From positions 53,578,630 to 53,642,629 of the forward strand of contig OY292274.1 in assembly GCA_958496175.1 (NCBI GenBank): 64,000 nt of DNA. Direction: 5' to 3'. The DNA comes from Sisyra terminalis. Lineage: Eukaryota; Arthropoda; Insecta; Neuroptera; Sisyridae. Position numbers and translations under genes: made by a program. The notes beneath the pieces were generated by a model. The model saw only the letters and a program-made list of their open reading frames with translations. It did not search any database and had not been told where the DNA came from. Below, piece by piece: positions 47,578 to 60,274 of the stretch. The stretch's first letter is position 1, and each line of letters begins with the position of its first letter.

Positions 47578-48875
47578 CTGTAACAAATCGAATAACAACC
47601 ACGATTAATTAAAATTCCAATTCAATCAAATCGAATCATAGACAAATAATAAATCACAAAATTCATCCCTGGACTTTTAAATGTAATCAGTTTTCTTTCC
47701 TATCATTTAAAACATACATTTTCAATTAAAGAATGATTGAGTTGAGAAGTATTATAAAACAATAGAAAATATTGTTCAGCTAGATTAGAAACTTTCCTCC
47801 CGTATTATGAAAAACAGTATACATATACGGGGATAAAGAAACATATATTATATACACAGATCAATCATTTAACAATTTGAAATATTGCCGTTGTGCACAT
47901 ATCACATATTTGAATAGAATACCAAACCACAAACATAAGATGTATCACATAAATGGCATATTCAATGAAATAAGTAGAAGAGAGCTTTAAATCGGATTTA
48001 TATCCACTTCGTTTGAGTATATCATCGTTTCAGTAGCTTCATGCCTTTTCGCATAAAGCTTCGATTATATAGGTCCATAATGCAATTCTTGGAAATTTAA
48101 TTTCGACGTCACAATTTTATATTTGCCCCATGTATGTTGTGAAACATATTTATTTTGGTGATAAACTTCAAATTTGTACAAAATACATTTTGAGAGAAAA
48201 TAAAATTTGTTAACATTTTTCCCTCAGCTTTGCTATAGAGGAAACGTTAACTGGTTGGAAAACAATGGCATTTCTGAATTAGACGGCGTCAACATCAGCA
48301 AAACTTAGCTGTTTCTTTTATCAAATAATCAATTTGTTCGCAGAAATTCTGTCGACGTTAGTAACTTTTGCAAAACTGCTCAATTTATGATCTCATTAAG
48401 AAGCTTTATTTATTTGTATTATCTGATTTGTTTAACTAGGAGGGCGTTAAAAAACTTTTAATATCTCTTTTGTCATACCTTTGGTGTGATTTTTATCTCT
48501 TTTCATATGATTTTTCTCAGTAGCTCCGTGGGTATTTATTGATTAAATAAAATTTATTAACTAAAACATTGTTTCTCATAATTTACTTTCCGTATGCAAT
48601 AATATTTACAAAATTCAAGTTATGTTTTCAAGACACTAGACACAAATGTTTAGAGCTTTTATGTCTTAATAGAAAGCTTACCAACCATTTAAGAAATATA
48701 TCAATTTTCAATAAAATATTGTTTTTAAGTTTTTCGTTTCTTGAAATTGCTTTTTATTTCATACGAAAAAAAAATCGTTATGAACTGAGACATTAGTGAA
48801 TCATACAGCAATAATTAAGATAAGTTAGTTAATCAAAGTATCAGAACAATATAGCGAAAATGTATATTTCAAATT

Positions 48876-49278
48876 ATAATAATATCAGGGTCACGGGTAA
48901 TTGGAATATAGTTAAATTAATTTAAACAATCATTGATTTTGCAACGTTTCGTCTTTATTATTAAGACTTTTTCAAGCTCTGAAAGTATTTCAATATTAAC
49001 AACATTATAACAATATTATTGTTTAAACAATCGTTAATTAAAAAATGTAAAATTAAAATTTTTCAGTTTTAATTTTACATTTTTTAATTGACGATTGTTT
49101 AAACATAGTTGAGGTCAGTTTATAATAATATTGTTAAAATGTTGTTAATATTGTAATACTTTCAGAGCTTGAAAAAGTCTTAATAATAAAGACGAAACGT
49201 CGCAAAATCAATGGTTGTTTAAATTAATTTAACTATATTCCAATTACCCGTGAGTCCGTGACCCTGATATTATTATTG
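48876..49278. mobile_element. second foldback element with terminal hammerhead-like hairpins
   Basis: The arms match from AATAATATCAGGGTCACGGG at the outside, through GGTAATTGGAATATAGTTAA and AGCTTGAAAAAGTC, to the AATGTAAAATTAAAA/TTTTAATTTTACATT centre near 49061-49066. The right arm has an extra 22 bp or so (about 49105-49128). Each arm bears CTTGAAA, AA, a hairpin (GTCTT with AAGAC-type pairing) and GAAACGT close to its outer end, pointing outward (minus 48976-48947, plus 49169-49200). This is the same design as the 39-kb foldback but with a degenerate CTGATGA. Confidence 0.8.
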
Positions 49279-49284
49279 TTGTTA

Positions 49285-49935
49285 TTTATACTGGAATAGA
49301 ACCTTACATAAAATTGATTTCAAAATATTTTAACAATTCAACTCCCTATAGTAAAATTTGCATTCGTTTTTTAAACCTCACATGCTTAAGGGCGAAGGAA
49401 ACTGTTTCAAAGAATAATACGAATCCATTATCCGATTTTTAGTTGCCTGATTTGATTTTTAGTTCGCTAAGAGGATGTTTGATTTTTTTTATTAGAATAA
49501 AAAATTACAGAAAAGAGTGGAACCCTGATAGAACAGAGGTTGTGCAGGAAATGTATATTGACCCACTATTTTGTCTATCATACATATGTACCTAATAAGA
49601 AAGTGATAGCAATTTTCCAAAACCTCCGTTTGAAAAAACGATTTAAAAATGTATTGAAAAGATAAGGGAATGAAATGGTATGAAAAAAATAATAATCAGT
49701 ACAATGAAATCATTTCATGTTACTTTTATAGGACATATAGAAACTAGTGATATACGGCTTTGAACTAATAAAAAGTATTTTTGCTGGACATTGTAAATCC
49801 CGTAATGTATAGTAATATTCAATCAAAATCGGAGACTTATATTTGTACAATTTCATCCCTTATTCGTAATGTTTATTTTATACACTCTTCACTTAAACTT
49901 GGTTTGTTTGGGTGGATTTTATATTCGATATTGAA
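49285..49935. other. non-coding stretch
   Basis: Spacer between the foldback and the LINE remnant. The ORF at 49781-49966 is in a different frame from the LINE homology and is not meaningful. Confidence 0.5.
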
Positions 49936-49940
49936 CCCTT

Positions 49941-50087
49941 CTTACGGCCTTCCACGTGCTACTTGATTGCCCCTTGATTGGTCCATCCGGACATGAGTTG
50001 GGAAACATACACAAAGATCCAATTAACTGTCTGCTGAGATTTATCTCAGAAAAAGACCTAATTAATTGGAATGAGAAACAAAGCTAG
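49941..50087 (+). pseudogene. non-LTR retrotransposon C-terminal remnant
   Basis: A 48-codon frame reads LTAFHVLLDCPLIGPS, GHELGNIHKDPINCL, then LRFISEKDLINW and a stop. The pattern of a late cysteine (here DCPL), a G-x-LG, and a terminal L-L-x-F-I followed by a polar tail is typical of the extreme C-terminus of LINE ORF2 proteins. It aligns with 31095-31200. Assignment is by pattern only, clade unknown. Confidence 0.5.
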
Positions 50088-50094
50088 GGCTTAA

Positions 50095-53000
50095 TAGTAC
50101 TTTAAGAACGCAGCCCAGAGGAACTCTAAGAAGAGGTCCCCAGAACAATAAAAACCAAGAACAAGAAGTTACTTCCAATTTTAGAAACTTTTCGATTTTT
50201 TTTTTAAAATTCAATTTTTTTTAATTTCGAAAGGACATTTATATATATTATAAGTACTTATAATAAGTACTTTAATGAGTATCGTCATTTTAATTTTTTA
50301 TATAAATACCTACCATATCGTCGACTTAAAGTGTTAATCTGCTAATTCCATTTTAGCAGCTTTTATAGGGGAAATAAAAAAGGTAATGTAAGCTACATAA
50401 GTTTGTATAGACATCAGGTTTTCATTTCATGTTATATTTTTATATTGCTATATTTAAAGTGGTTTATCAATTTGTCATTCGATAGAATTTTGTATTCTCT
50501 TTCTAATGGAAAAAAAATCATTAAAAATGGACTAATAAGATTAACATTTTAGGACGACGATATTATAAGAAAAATGCAACAATTGAATTGCAAAAATTAT
50601 GTCAATTTTGCTTAAAGTATGAAGTATGAAAAGTATAAAAGGACATAAAGTTTTAAACAAGGCTTTACTTGACAAATTATTTGGCCCAATTTTTAATTGG
50701 TTCCTTTACCAAAATAGGATACTTTAATGTGATTAATAGATATTTTTTATTGCGTTTATCTGTTTAACACTGTAATAAACTTAATAAAATAACATCAAAC
50801 AATTAAGGAAAGATGTAGGCCAATATAAATCTTACAAAAAACTGAGAAAACACATTAATAACCAAAATGGATTTTCAATAAATCAATAGTTTCGTGCAAA
50901 TACTAAAACCAAAGTTTTTATGCTAAAAAAATATTCGTGTCTTCAACATATTCTGAAAATTTATATCCTTTCTGAAAAGCTAAAATTTTGATTGGTTACT
51001 ATTTATGATCATAATTTCCTAAATCTTCGTACCAAATTTTCCAATAAACATATGATTTTCTTTCATGCTTCTTAAGTTTATATAATAAATAGATGAAAAA
51101 GTCAAATGTTCCACAATATATATTAAAAAAGTGGTCAAAAACTAGTCAACTAAATAAATCAAAATTTAAGTTCGTAGAGTTTTCAAGAAAAACCATATAC
51201 TTATGCTATTTATTAAAGCTGTTTTTATTATATGTAAGCTTTAACTTACTAGTTAGAAGTATGTGTTATGGTCTCAAAAGTTTTCCCTAATAATCTTCAC
51301 ACACCAAATAAAATCATGTTTAACCATTATACCTCGACAGTTGGAGACATTGAATAGAATTTTCTTTGAAAATTTAGCATGACAAATAAATTTTGGGAAA
51401 TTTTATTTCCTTACATAGTTCATTGTCCACCCGCAAAAGTGGTCATGCAATATTTCTACCAAACTTTTCTTTGTTTCTAATGTTGGGTTGATAAACCAAG
51501 CAATAAAACATACCTTTAGTCTACACGTATATCCTAATACAATTACCCTCAATAAAAAAGAACAGTATTTAATAAGAAGGAAATTCTTTTTGAAAATTTG
51601 TTGTAATTAGATCCATCTAGAAAAGTGTTTCTTAGGAGTGTGGACAAATTTTTGATAATAAATTTCCTTAAATTTCGAAAAAATGTATTTATCTAAACTG
51701 GAAAATCAAAACATATTATTCAATGGAATACGGAGACCACCCTTTTCAAATTCAAGGGTGTGGCTCATTTAAAAAGTTAAGAAACACTAATCCTGATTAC
51801 CTTTTTCACTTATAATACACACAAAATTTTTGTGTAAATAAACAATAATTTCTGAAAAAAATAAAAAAAAACTCCATAAACGGTATAACATAGGCATAGT
51901 CGAAATTATTAAGCTGTCGACTAATAATAATATAACACATACCTACTTTGTTATGCAATGATTTATTTATTACAGATAAAAAGCCCAACAAAAATTTTGA
52001 TGTTAATATTATATAACGACATAAAATTGTATACATAAAGCAATACTAGCGAAATATCTCCCAATGTTCACGCATGTTAGGCATTGGGCGCAAACATGTG
52101 ATCTACTAAAGATATTGGGATTACTTAATGTCCAACAGCGGACAAAATAAGTGAAAAGAAAAATATTTTTCTCAAAGAAATTTTCAATTTCAATAACTTT
52201 TAATATGTTTTTGAATGAATTAGACTAAAATTACGGTTAAAAGCTCAAATGAAAAAGAACATCTATTATCCTTCGAAATTCATTAAGCTAATGTATACAC
52301 AACGTTTAACAAAAATGTAAGCCAAAATAATTTGGAAAATAATTCATTTACGGTTAAGCTTTTCTTTGTTTTTTTACTCGAAAACACAGTTGAACATCTA
52401 TTTAGCTTTTAAACAAAACGTTCATGAATTTAGGCGTTATAAAGGACTATACGGGATAAATTATGCCAAAATGGATATTTAGGAGACAAAATTAAGAAAA
52501 TTTTTATATTTCACAAAAATACAAAATTATAAGACCTGAAGTAAGTCTAAAAGTCAAACAAGATAATCTATGATCAAATTAAAAAAAGTTAATATCTTTT
52601 TTTCAATCTACTTTTTAAGTTTTTTTTTTTTTTTTTTTTGATGCTGGAGCTTTCTTAGAAAGTTATTTAGAAGACTGGAAATAATAAGATTTTTTATAAT
52701 ATTTTTGTAAAGATTTGAGAATCTAATCATCTGGTATGATACAATAAATTTGTATCTATTTTATCTATGTAGTAGGTATGTAGTTCAAAATTTCATGAAA
52801 ATCACAAAACCGTTATTCAGTTGAAAAGAGTCTATAGAGCTTCAGAAATACAAATGCAAATATATTATTTAAACTCCAAATTTGGAATTAAAGCATCTGG
52901 TAATAAAACAAACACTGAATCGAAATTTTAAAAATTATGGTAAAATTCAGTATGACATATATTAATTTAGGCCTAAACTTATGCCATTTAATATGATTTC

Positions 53001-55255
53001 CTTTCTTTATTATAAATCCTTTCATTTAATTAGTAGATAAAATTATTTTTAAGTTTGATTATGTTCTATATTAGTAAAATAATATTTTATTGAAATCAAC
53101 ATGTACTATAATGAAATAGATAATTTTTATTTCTATTTCAATAAAAGCTTTTGTTAGAACTTTGTTTACTTTTATTACTCTGCTCCTAAAAATATTATTT
53201 AATTCAAAGTTAATACAATTTTCATTACAATCATGAATTTGAAATTATTTTTAAATTGACTGTTTGTTATTTTAAATTAACTCAGATTTTACCAAACAAA
53301 AAACACGTTTTTAAAAACTGGGCACTATTCCTAAAACATAAAAAACTAAGTTTTATAAACTTAGATGTACTCCAGAATGGGGGATGAAACAATTGAGTAT
53401 ATTTTATAAGTTTTTAAAGTTTTATAATCATAATGCTTTAAAACTGTCAATTTCTTCATTAACTTAATAACGATTTAAGTTAAAATAAATGCTTTCTGAT
53501 TTACTGACAATTATTATAGAGAAAAAAGATTACAACTATATTATTGTTTGTTCGATAACAATATGAAAGGTCGTCACATAAACAATAAGAAATTAAATAA
53601 AATATTCTAATATAAATCAGTTGAAAGAAAAATTGACTAATTCAGAATTACGATTATTTAAAGGTACTTATATTTTTCAATTAAATAAGAAAAGTATCGG
53701 GGAAAAACAATTTAGTTCAATTTAAAGGTTTCATTTTAAATTTTCTTATGACCATTTACGGTTAAAAAAAATCATCAATTTCTATATTAATTATTTTCTC
53801 TTTTACACTTTTGAGCCACTATTTTAATGGTGTATACATTATTATTAACGATCACAAGAATTTTCTCAAACATTTTTAAACTTATAACTAAGAATCAGCA
53901 ATATTTTGTTCGTTAGCCAAAGAAGGTATCGTAGAATGTATCGTATGTAGTGGGTGGCAGCTTAACTTTGATAAGAAACGGTTATTTCAGTTACCGAGAA
54001 ATCGTAAAGAACGTAATTGATGAGACAGTGCTGAACTATACGATAAACTTTTAAGTCATTTAATCAATTATACGAACCACAAATTGTTTGAAGCAGAATA
54101 ATGCTTAGAATTGCTTTTCCAAGTTTTATTTTTAAAAACACTTAGCTTTTAACAAATAAAAAAAAAACTATGCATTTCTGTTCAATAAGATAAAACTATC
54201 TAGCGAAACCACCATAGCTATTAGTAATATAAATTTTTGGTTTGTTTTAACTCAAATAAGAGACACATTATACCTGTTTTTCGGAATAAAATCTATAGAT
54301 AAATCATGAATTCGAAAATCATTATATTTGTATCAAAATTTACATATTAGCTGAAAGGTTATTCGAGAATTCAAAACAAAAATAAAAGAAGTCTTAACAA
54401 CATGTATAAATAGTAAAACGTGATAACAAACTATAAAATAGATCAAAGTACTGTTTCTATACAAATTTTTCGGTATTTACAACCATGGATAATAGCAAAC
54501 ACACAGTACACAGATAAACCCCAATGAAGTACGATTGAGCTTTGATTTATACCTTGTATTTATAAATTGGACATATTTAGCTTCATCTAATCCTCCATAA
54601 TATTGAAACAAATAATTATTTTGACTAAATATAAATCAATAAATAACGAAAAACGTGTACCCAAAGTGATATAAAATAATGAATAGATATATACAATGTA
54701 TATCAAATTTAGAAATACATTCAACATCAACAAAATCAGATGAGAAGCTTATTTTAAAGAAAACTTAAAATCTTCCCACCCCAAACATTGATACATATTT
54801 TATTATTACTAAATCACAATTAGTAAATAAAATTTTAATAATATATTATCGATGTATGAAATATATAAAGGTCACAAAATTGATTTAATCAATGTCCTTT
54901 ACGGTAAAATAATTACAAAAAACACCATTAAAAATACCACCTGACAAAGTTATGGTTGCCTATATGTTAATGTAGGAGCTTCCAATCCTGGGCGCACTTA
55001 CTATCTCTAATAGTACATATCTGTAACTTACTTTTAATTATGCTTTTGAAATAATAGGTTTTTAAGCAGTAAAAGATTTTAATATTTTGAATATCTTTCA
55101 CTTTTAAATCAAACTAAGTTAAAACCAGAAGAAAAATACCATATTAAATATCAAAACCATTTACAAATAGTATTTTTTGATTGTTAATAACTTTTAATAA
55201 AGTTTAGTATTCTTTCTTAAGCTCTGAAAACTTTTAAAGTCAGACCCTAATATCT
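50095..55255. other. non-coding stretch
   Basis: 5 kb of AT-rich sequence with no supported gene. A run of about 20 T at 52620-52639 is the main simple sequence. ORFs at 51093-51290 and 52036-51806 are low-complexity. Confidence 0.5.
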
Positions 55256-55303
55256 ATTCTGAAACCCTAACACGTCTGAAAACGGGGTATATGAGAGAAA
55301 CCC

Positions 55304-55492
55304 ATGGTTGGACTTGGAGATGTGAAGAACCAAAATTTACTCCGCATATTAGAGTGTCCTGGATGTCAAACATGTACTAATTGGGTGCAATGGGGCTATA
55401 TCCAAGAATGGAACTTTGAGAAGGAAAGTTCTCAAGACATTAACATTCACCGCCCTGGACCTACTACTGTCTTTGAAAAAAACTTAGAGTGA
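55304..55492 (+). other. unrecognised ORF in a GC-elevated patch
   Basis: A 62-codon ATG ORF lies in a patch (55260-55495) clearly richer in GC than its flanks. It has a CPGCQTC cysteine cluster, several tryptophans and a proline-rich tail (HRPGPTTVFEKNLE). A second frame (KTGYMRETHGWTWRCEEPK) is open through the first half. I recognise neither. The sharp composition change suggests a worn retro-element or processed coding fragment, not a chance ORF. Splice signals are not evident. Confidence 0.25.
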
Positions 55493-55499
55493 CTTATAT

Positions 55500-56080
55500 A
55501 ATATTGTTATCTTAATTTTATTATTATATATATATAAGAACAACTTCATTCTATATTATTAACATTTCCCATACAATTATTTTGTAAAAAAAGGTACTGT
55601 ATCAAAGATGCATATAACCAAAGCCGCTGAGCGCCTTAAGCTTAAATAAATACAAAATCTTTCAACTTCAAATAATACACACGTCCATCAGCATCAGAAT
55701 TCAATTGGTTAAATAAAATTATTGAACCCTTTTTTTCTTGGTTGAATTATTCCACATTTATACAAGTTTACACACTTGTTACGAAATAACGTAATGTTCT
55801 GATCGTAAATCAACATTTACGTGTTAAGTTTTTATTGCCATTAAAAACAAACTTTTTTCCACTATAAAGGTAATAAAGAAGTAAATCATTTCAATTCAAT
55901 TTGAAAAATTCAAAATACAATAATTTTCTGTAAGATAAACTGAAATTGATTTTGTGATTTCTATTGAGCTACTTCAAATAAGCATAAAATTTAGATCAAA
56001 ATATAGCTTCTGTAATTGTGACTAGTTTTATAAACAATTTTGTATTCCAATTGACTAAAGCCAGTTAAATGTCATTAATA
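55500..56080. other. non-coding stretch
   Basis: Includes a short (TA)n run at about 55525-55537. Nothing else recognised. Confidence 0.5.
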
Positions 56081-56082
56081 AG

Positions 56083-57155
56083 GATTGCACATTGGTACAC
56101 CGATTGGTATACTAGGTATAAATATTTGTATACTAGGATACCGAATACCTTTATTTTGAACCATTTGAAAAATTTTATAATACCAGTCTTCACAAGTTTA
56201 TATACCGTTTTTTTCGGTATTTAATAGAAAATTTATAAATTATCTCCACTACATGTTCAGAGATCGCCATTATAGCAAAATAGTATGCATTTTTGTTTTT
56301 ATGTCGTCCTAATGGGTGAAATTAATTACGCTGTGATTACAGAATTAGAACTAAAAAATGGCTCAGAGTAATTACATAACTTAAATTATTTTAAAAATTA
56401 AAAAGAAGAAAAGAGACTTACCAATTCAAATGTGATCAAGTTAAAAGTAAATCTTTAAACTTTTTACCCACAAACCTATCCACATTCAGAAGAATTCGGT
56501 AGAGTTATCGAAGATGATGATGACACTTGTGTTAATAGTGAAAAGAGATTGTCTCTTGAACAAAAACTAAAGTTATCGATAACTAAAAAATTTCAATAAA
56601 CCAGAATCCAATACACAAATCAGTTATATCCAAAACTACCCGCTAAGTATTCGATTTATTTGAGGATAAAGGATTTAGAAGTTAATACTTGGAAAAAGTA
56701 TATTGTGCTTTTCTAACAGTACTATCAACTAGCGTAGATACTGAAAGTTTCGACAACTGGTAATTTTTGCACAAAATTAATGTTCCAGGCTTAATGATAG
56801 TACATTAGGTGCATTATTTTTATTAATATTACATTTCAAAAATGTTTAATAGTACCAAAGATTGAATAGTGATATAAACACTTTTATGTGATCTAAATAC
56901 ATACAATGTAAGTAGTTCCTTTAATTTTTTGAGATTTTTTATATACTGTTATTATTTGTAAGTTACAGATGATTTTTTGAGATGTTAACTCTCTACAATT
57001 AAACTGACAAATAAAACAAAGAAACACCTGTGCTTTCTTTTCTTTTCTAAAATGACTACTAACGGTATTAAAACCGATATTCCAGTATTAAGATCGAAAA
57101 AATACCAAATACCGATTATGAATTTTTGGTCTGGTATTGTAATTCCTAGCCATAA
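56083..57155 (+). pseudogene. decayed hAT transposon with transposase C-terminal remnant
   Basis: The ends are inverted and rich in GGTAT/ATACC blocks: AGGATTGCACATTGGTA at the left and, reversed, AGGAATTACAATACCAG at the right. Inside, 56490-56600 encodes an acidic stretch (SEEFGRVIEDDDDT) and LSLEQKLKLS. About 56705-56750 reads FLTVLSTSVDTESF, resembling the P-T-S-V-x-S-E-R-x-F signature of the hAT dimerisation domain. After a frameshift, 56783-56850 reads SRLNDSTLGALFLL then HFKNV and stop, matching the domain's R-L-N-D and L-H-F end. It is broken by stops and shifts and lacks most of the catalytic region. A clean 8-bp target duplication was not found. Confidence 0.7.
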
Positions 57156-57159
57156 ATAA

Positions 57160-58675
57160 TCATTGCATCTTCAAATGTTCTTTTTAATTTTCCATCCATT
57201 CTGGACAATTCATGTTAATATAGTGTTTTGATATTTTTTTTCGATTATATGGAATGTATTCAAATATCAATATTAATTAATATTGCTAAAGATAATTTTT
57301 AAGAAAAATTTTTCCTTAGAAAATTATGGAACAAAGCGCAAAAACCATGTTTCAAATAAAATTACAATAACCCATTCTTAGTGAACGTTCGTGATGATAA
57401 AATTCCGCTACCTCTGCTTAAGAAGTGCTAAAATATTAATAATAGTTTCAAAATATAATTTGAAAGATCTCTTAATGGCCTTCACGATTTTTTACAAATT
57501 TTAATATTGGCATATTTTTACGACTGCAATAATGATTTTCATTTCACAAGTTTACAAGCAATAAATCATCCCCCGTATTTTTTCAGTCTTGCAGAAGACA
57601 ATTTGAATTTTCAAAATTAAATGAGATAAATTTCAATATACATATATCTTGTTCAATAAAACAAAAACCATAAAAATTGGTCTGCTTTATGAAAAATGCT
57701 GCTTGGTCATATATAAACAAATATGTGTCGAACTGAAAACCTTTCTTTTCGTTGGTAATAGAATATACCTAATATTTCAATAACATGTTACAGAAAATCT
57801 GAGAAGTAAAAAACGTTTTGTGTATGAAAAAAAAATACCAAAACTGAGGTATAAACGCTTCTTTCCGCTTTGAATAAAATAATTGTGTATATGAAATTTA
57901 CAATATACTAATAACCTTATTTTTTTCGTGTTAGGAATATTGAATTCAATATCTGAATGGATTTAAGTTGTAGATAAATCAAATACATCAAGTATCCTCA
58001 ATTTACTACTTCTGTTGCTAACAATTAGAATGGCAATATGTTTTTGTAAGTGTCGCCAACAATTAAATTTATATTACACTTTTAGTTTTAATAACGAATT
58101 CAAATTTTAATTAGAGCTATATGAAGTTATGGTCGCCTATAGCTCAGAAGAATCAACCTATTCTTATAGAATTAAAATTTTGTTGATTGAATCCAATGCA
58201 TATAACGGTGCAAACATTATAGTTTTTAAGTTTCTTCAAGACTACTTCAACAGTAGTGATATTATCATCACTAAATAGAGCGAATTTAAATGTCGTAGTA
58301 TGGATTTTTTTATTTTCCAAACGATGCTTCCAAGGATGAATTTAAGAATTTCTATTAAAATTTAAAAATCTAGATTTGTGTTAATATACCAAAATTTCAA
58401 TAACTATAAATCCACAATTTCTAATTCAGTTTTTGTTTAGTTGTCCCAACCAAAAATATCATATTTAATGTTTAATTCTCATCCATATATTTTTAAATTT
58501 ATGATCCAGTTGATTAGTGTATAACAAATGCATGCAAATCTTATATGTCAATACTATAATAAACGAGCATTAATTATCTTTTTAATAATGTGAAACTTTT
58601 TTCCATTTTCTAATTATATGGACTACTTTTAATTTTTTCCATGATTATACGTATTCAAACTTCTATAACCAATTC
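57160..58675. other. non-coding stretch
   Basis: No supported gene or repeat-family member. Confidence 0.5.
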
Positions 58676-58680
58676 TTATA

Positions 58681-59334
58681 TGAATCGGCCCCGGAAAACA
58701 TTCAAATAATACTTACGAAATGTGTAAGTACTAATAAAATACTGAGATCCGGAGAAATTCAGCTTTGTGCCTTAGCTTTTGTGAAAAAAATTAAAACTGA
58801 AAAACAGAAAAAAAAATCTAAAATTTCACTTATCAGTATGACTTGAAATTGTTATATGATTTAGGGATTGATAATGTCTTGTTTATAAAAAATTAAGGTT
58901 TATAGCTTTATGAATTAGATTAAAACAATTACAATGCTTATTAGATTATTACACTTAATTCTAACAATATTCTCAGTTACTTATATCATTTTTATTTTAT
59001 TTTAATGAATTATAAATGGTTTTACCAATTTATTAAACATAATTTTAAGTTTCTTTTTTTAATAACTTTAAATTTTTTATATATATCCCCTTGATTACAT
59101 TTTATATATCAATATACCGAATGACGTCAATGTACAAAACGTTCCATATATTTGCATATACGTATTTGCATATGTTTATGCATTGATATCAAATATGGGA
59201 GTGGTTTTTTTTAAATTTTTAAAATTTCAACAATCAAAACAAATGAATATTTTCAAATCTCGCAATCCCATTGGCTGATAGTCTCTTGCATTGAACATAG
59301 TGTTGAAGACTGTTATCGCTATTCATTAGCGCAT
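58681..59334 (+). repeat. repeat family A, copy 5 (long)
   Basis: Starts with TGAATCGGCCCCGGAAAACA and aligns with copy 3 through TACTTACGAAATGTGTAAGT. It contains ATTACACTTAATTCTAA, TGACGTCAATGTACAAAACG, TTCCATA, CATATACGTATTTGCATATG, GGGAGTGG, TTTCAACAATCAAAACAAAT and CCCATTGGCTGA, ending ATTAGCGCAT. Non-coding. With copy 3 it gives the fullest outline of the element. Confidence 0.82.
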
Positions 59335-59339
59335 CCCTT

Positions 59340-59935
59340 AGTACTCATATTAACAAGAAGCTCATTGCTTATCTCCCAGAACATATATTAAGCTTATTGA
59401 TAGTTTTGGTACAATACTTTACTTATTACAATACTTGAAATATTTAAAAAACAAAATATAGAAAAAGCTATTTGGAATGCATATTTGTTCATATGAAATT
59501 ATTTTCTTTTTTTTTTTGTGTATATTTATGTACAAATTTATATTAGGATATATGTACAATGTTCATGCATATGTGGATATTGGTGTTAAAAACATTAATT
59601 TTGCGTAAAAAAAAGATTAAACTGTATAATTCTTTATATTCTATAAAAAAGGCAATATTGACTCCTAAACCATATTAAAATTCTGGATCAATCGGTAAAT
59701 TAAATTCTACAGAAAAAATATTTTCTTTATTTCACTTATCATTTTTTTCTTCATAAAAACTTATTGAAATAGAGATCTGAAGATTCCAGGTTCTTAATAT
59801 TTTATTAATATCGATATACCACTTAAGTAGCATTATAATACTATCCAAGGCCGAATCACCAGACTTAATGATTTAATGAATACCCTTTATGATTAAAATT
59901 ATAGCTATGATTTATAAATAATTACTCATACATCA
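59340..59935. other. non-coding stretch
   Basis: No feature recognised between family A copy 5 and the hAT-type MITE. Confidence 0.5.
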
Positions 59936-59938
59936 CAA

Positions 59939-60269
59939 CAGGGTTTCTCAAAGTGGGTTCTGAAACTCCGTGGAACTCTGAAATTCCATAAAATTTTGGG
60001 GTTCCACGAGACAAGTGGTCGTATGATTTTAAAATATTCGTAAGATCAACGCTTATTTTATTCATTTTTCTTAGTTAATATAAACACTTATATTTTCATA
60101 TAAATCCGTCAAACTATATAAGGCAATTTTTTTACATTTCTAATAAGTTTGTCAAATTCAGTTTACTACTACCAATCTAGTTTATAACAGCTTTAACTAT
60201 GGCAATGGTTCTATGATCCGTAAAAACTTTCGTAAGGGTTTCACAAGAAGAAAGTTTGGGAAACCCCGA
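59939..60269. mobile_element. hAT-type MITE
   Basis: The left end CAGGGTTTCTCAAAGTGGG is mirrored by AAAGTTTGGGAAACCCCG at the right. This CAGGG-TTCTCAAA type of terminus is widespread among animal hAT elements. A GGGGTTCCACGAGACAAGTG block follows the left end. The interior of about 330 bp is non-coding. The flanks show no exact 8-bp duplication, so the copy is old or the ends have drifted. Confidence 0.7.
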
Positions 60270-60274
60270 CCTAA

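Noticed and set aside
49781..49966. 61-codon plus-strand ORF next to the LINE remnant
   Set aside because: It is in a different frame from the LINE homology and lacks features.
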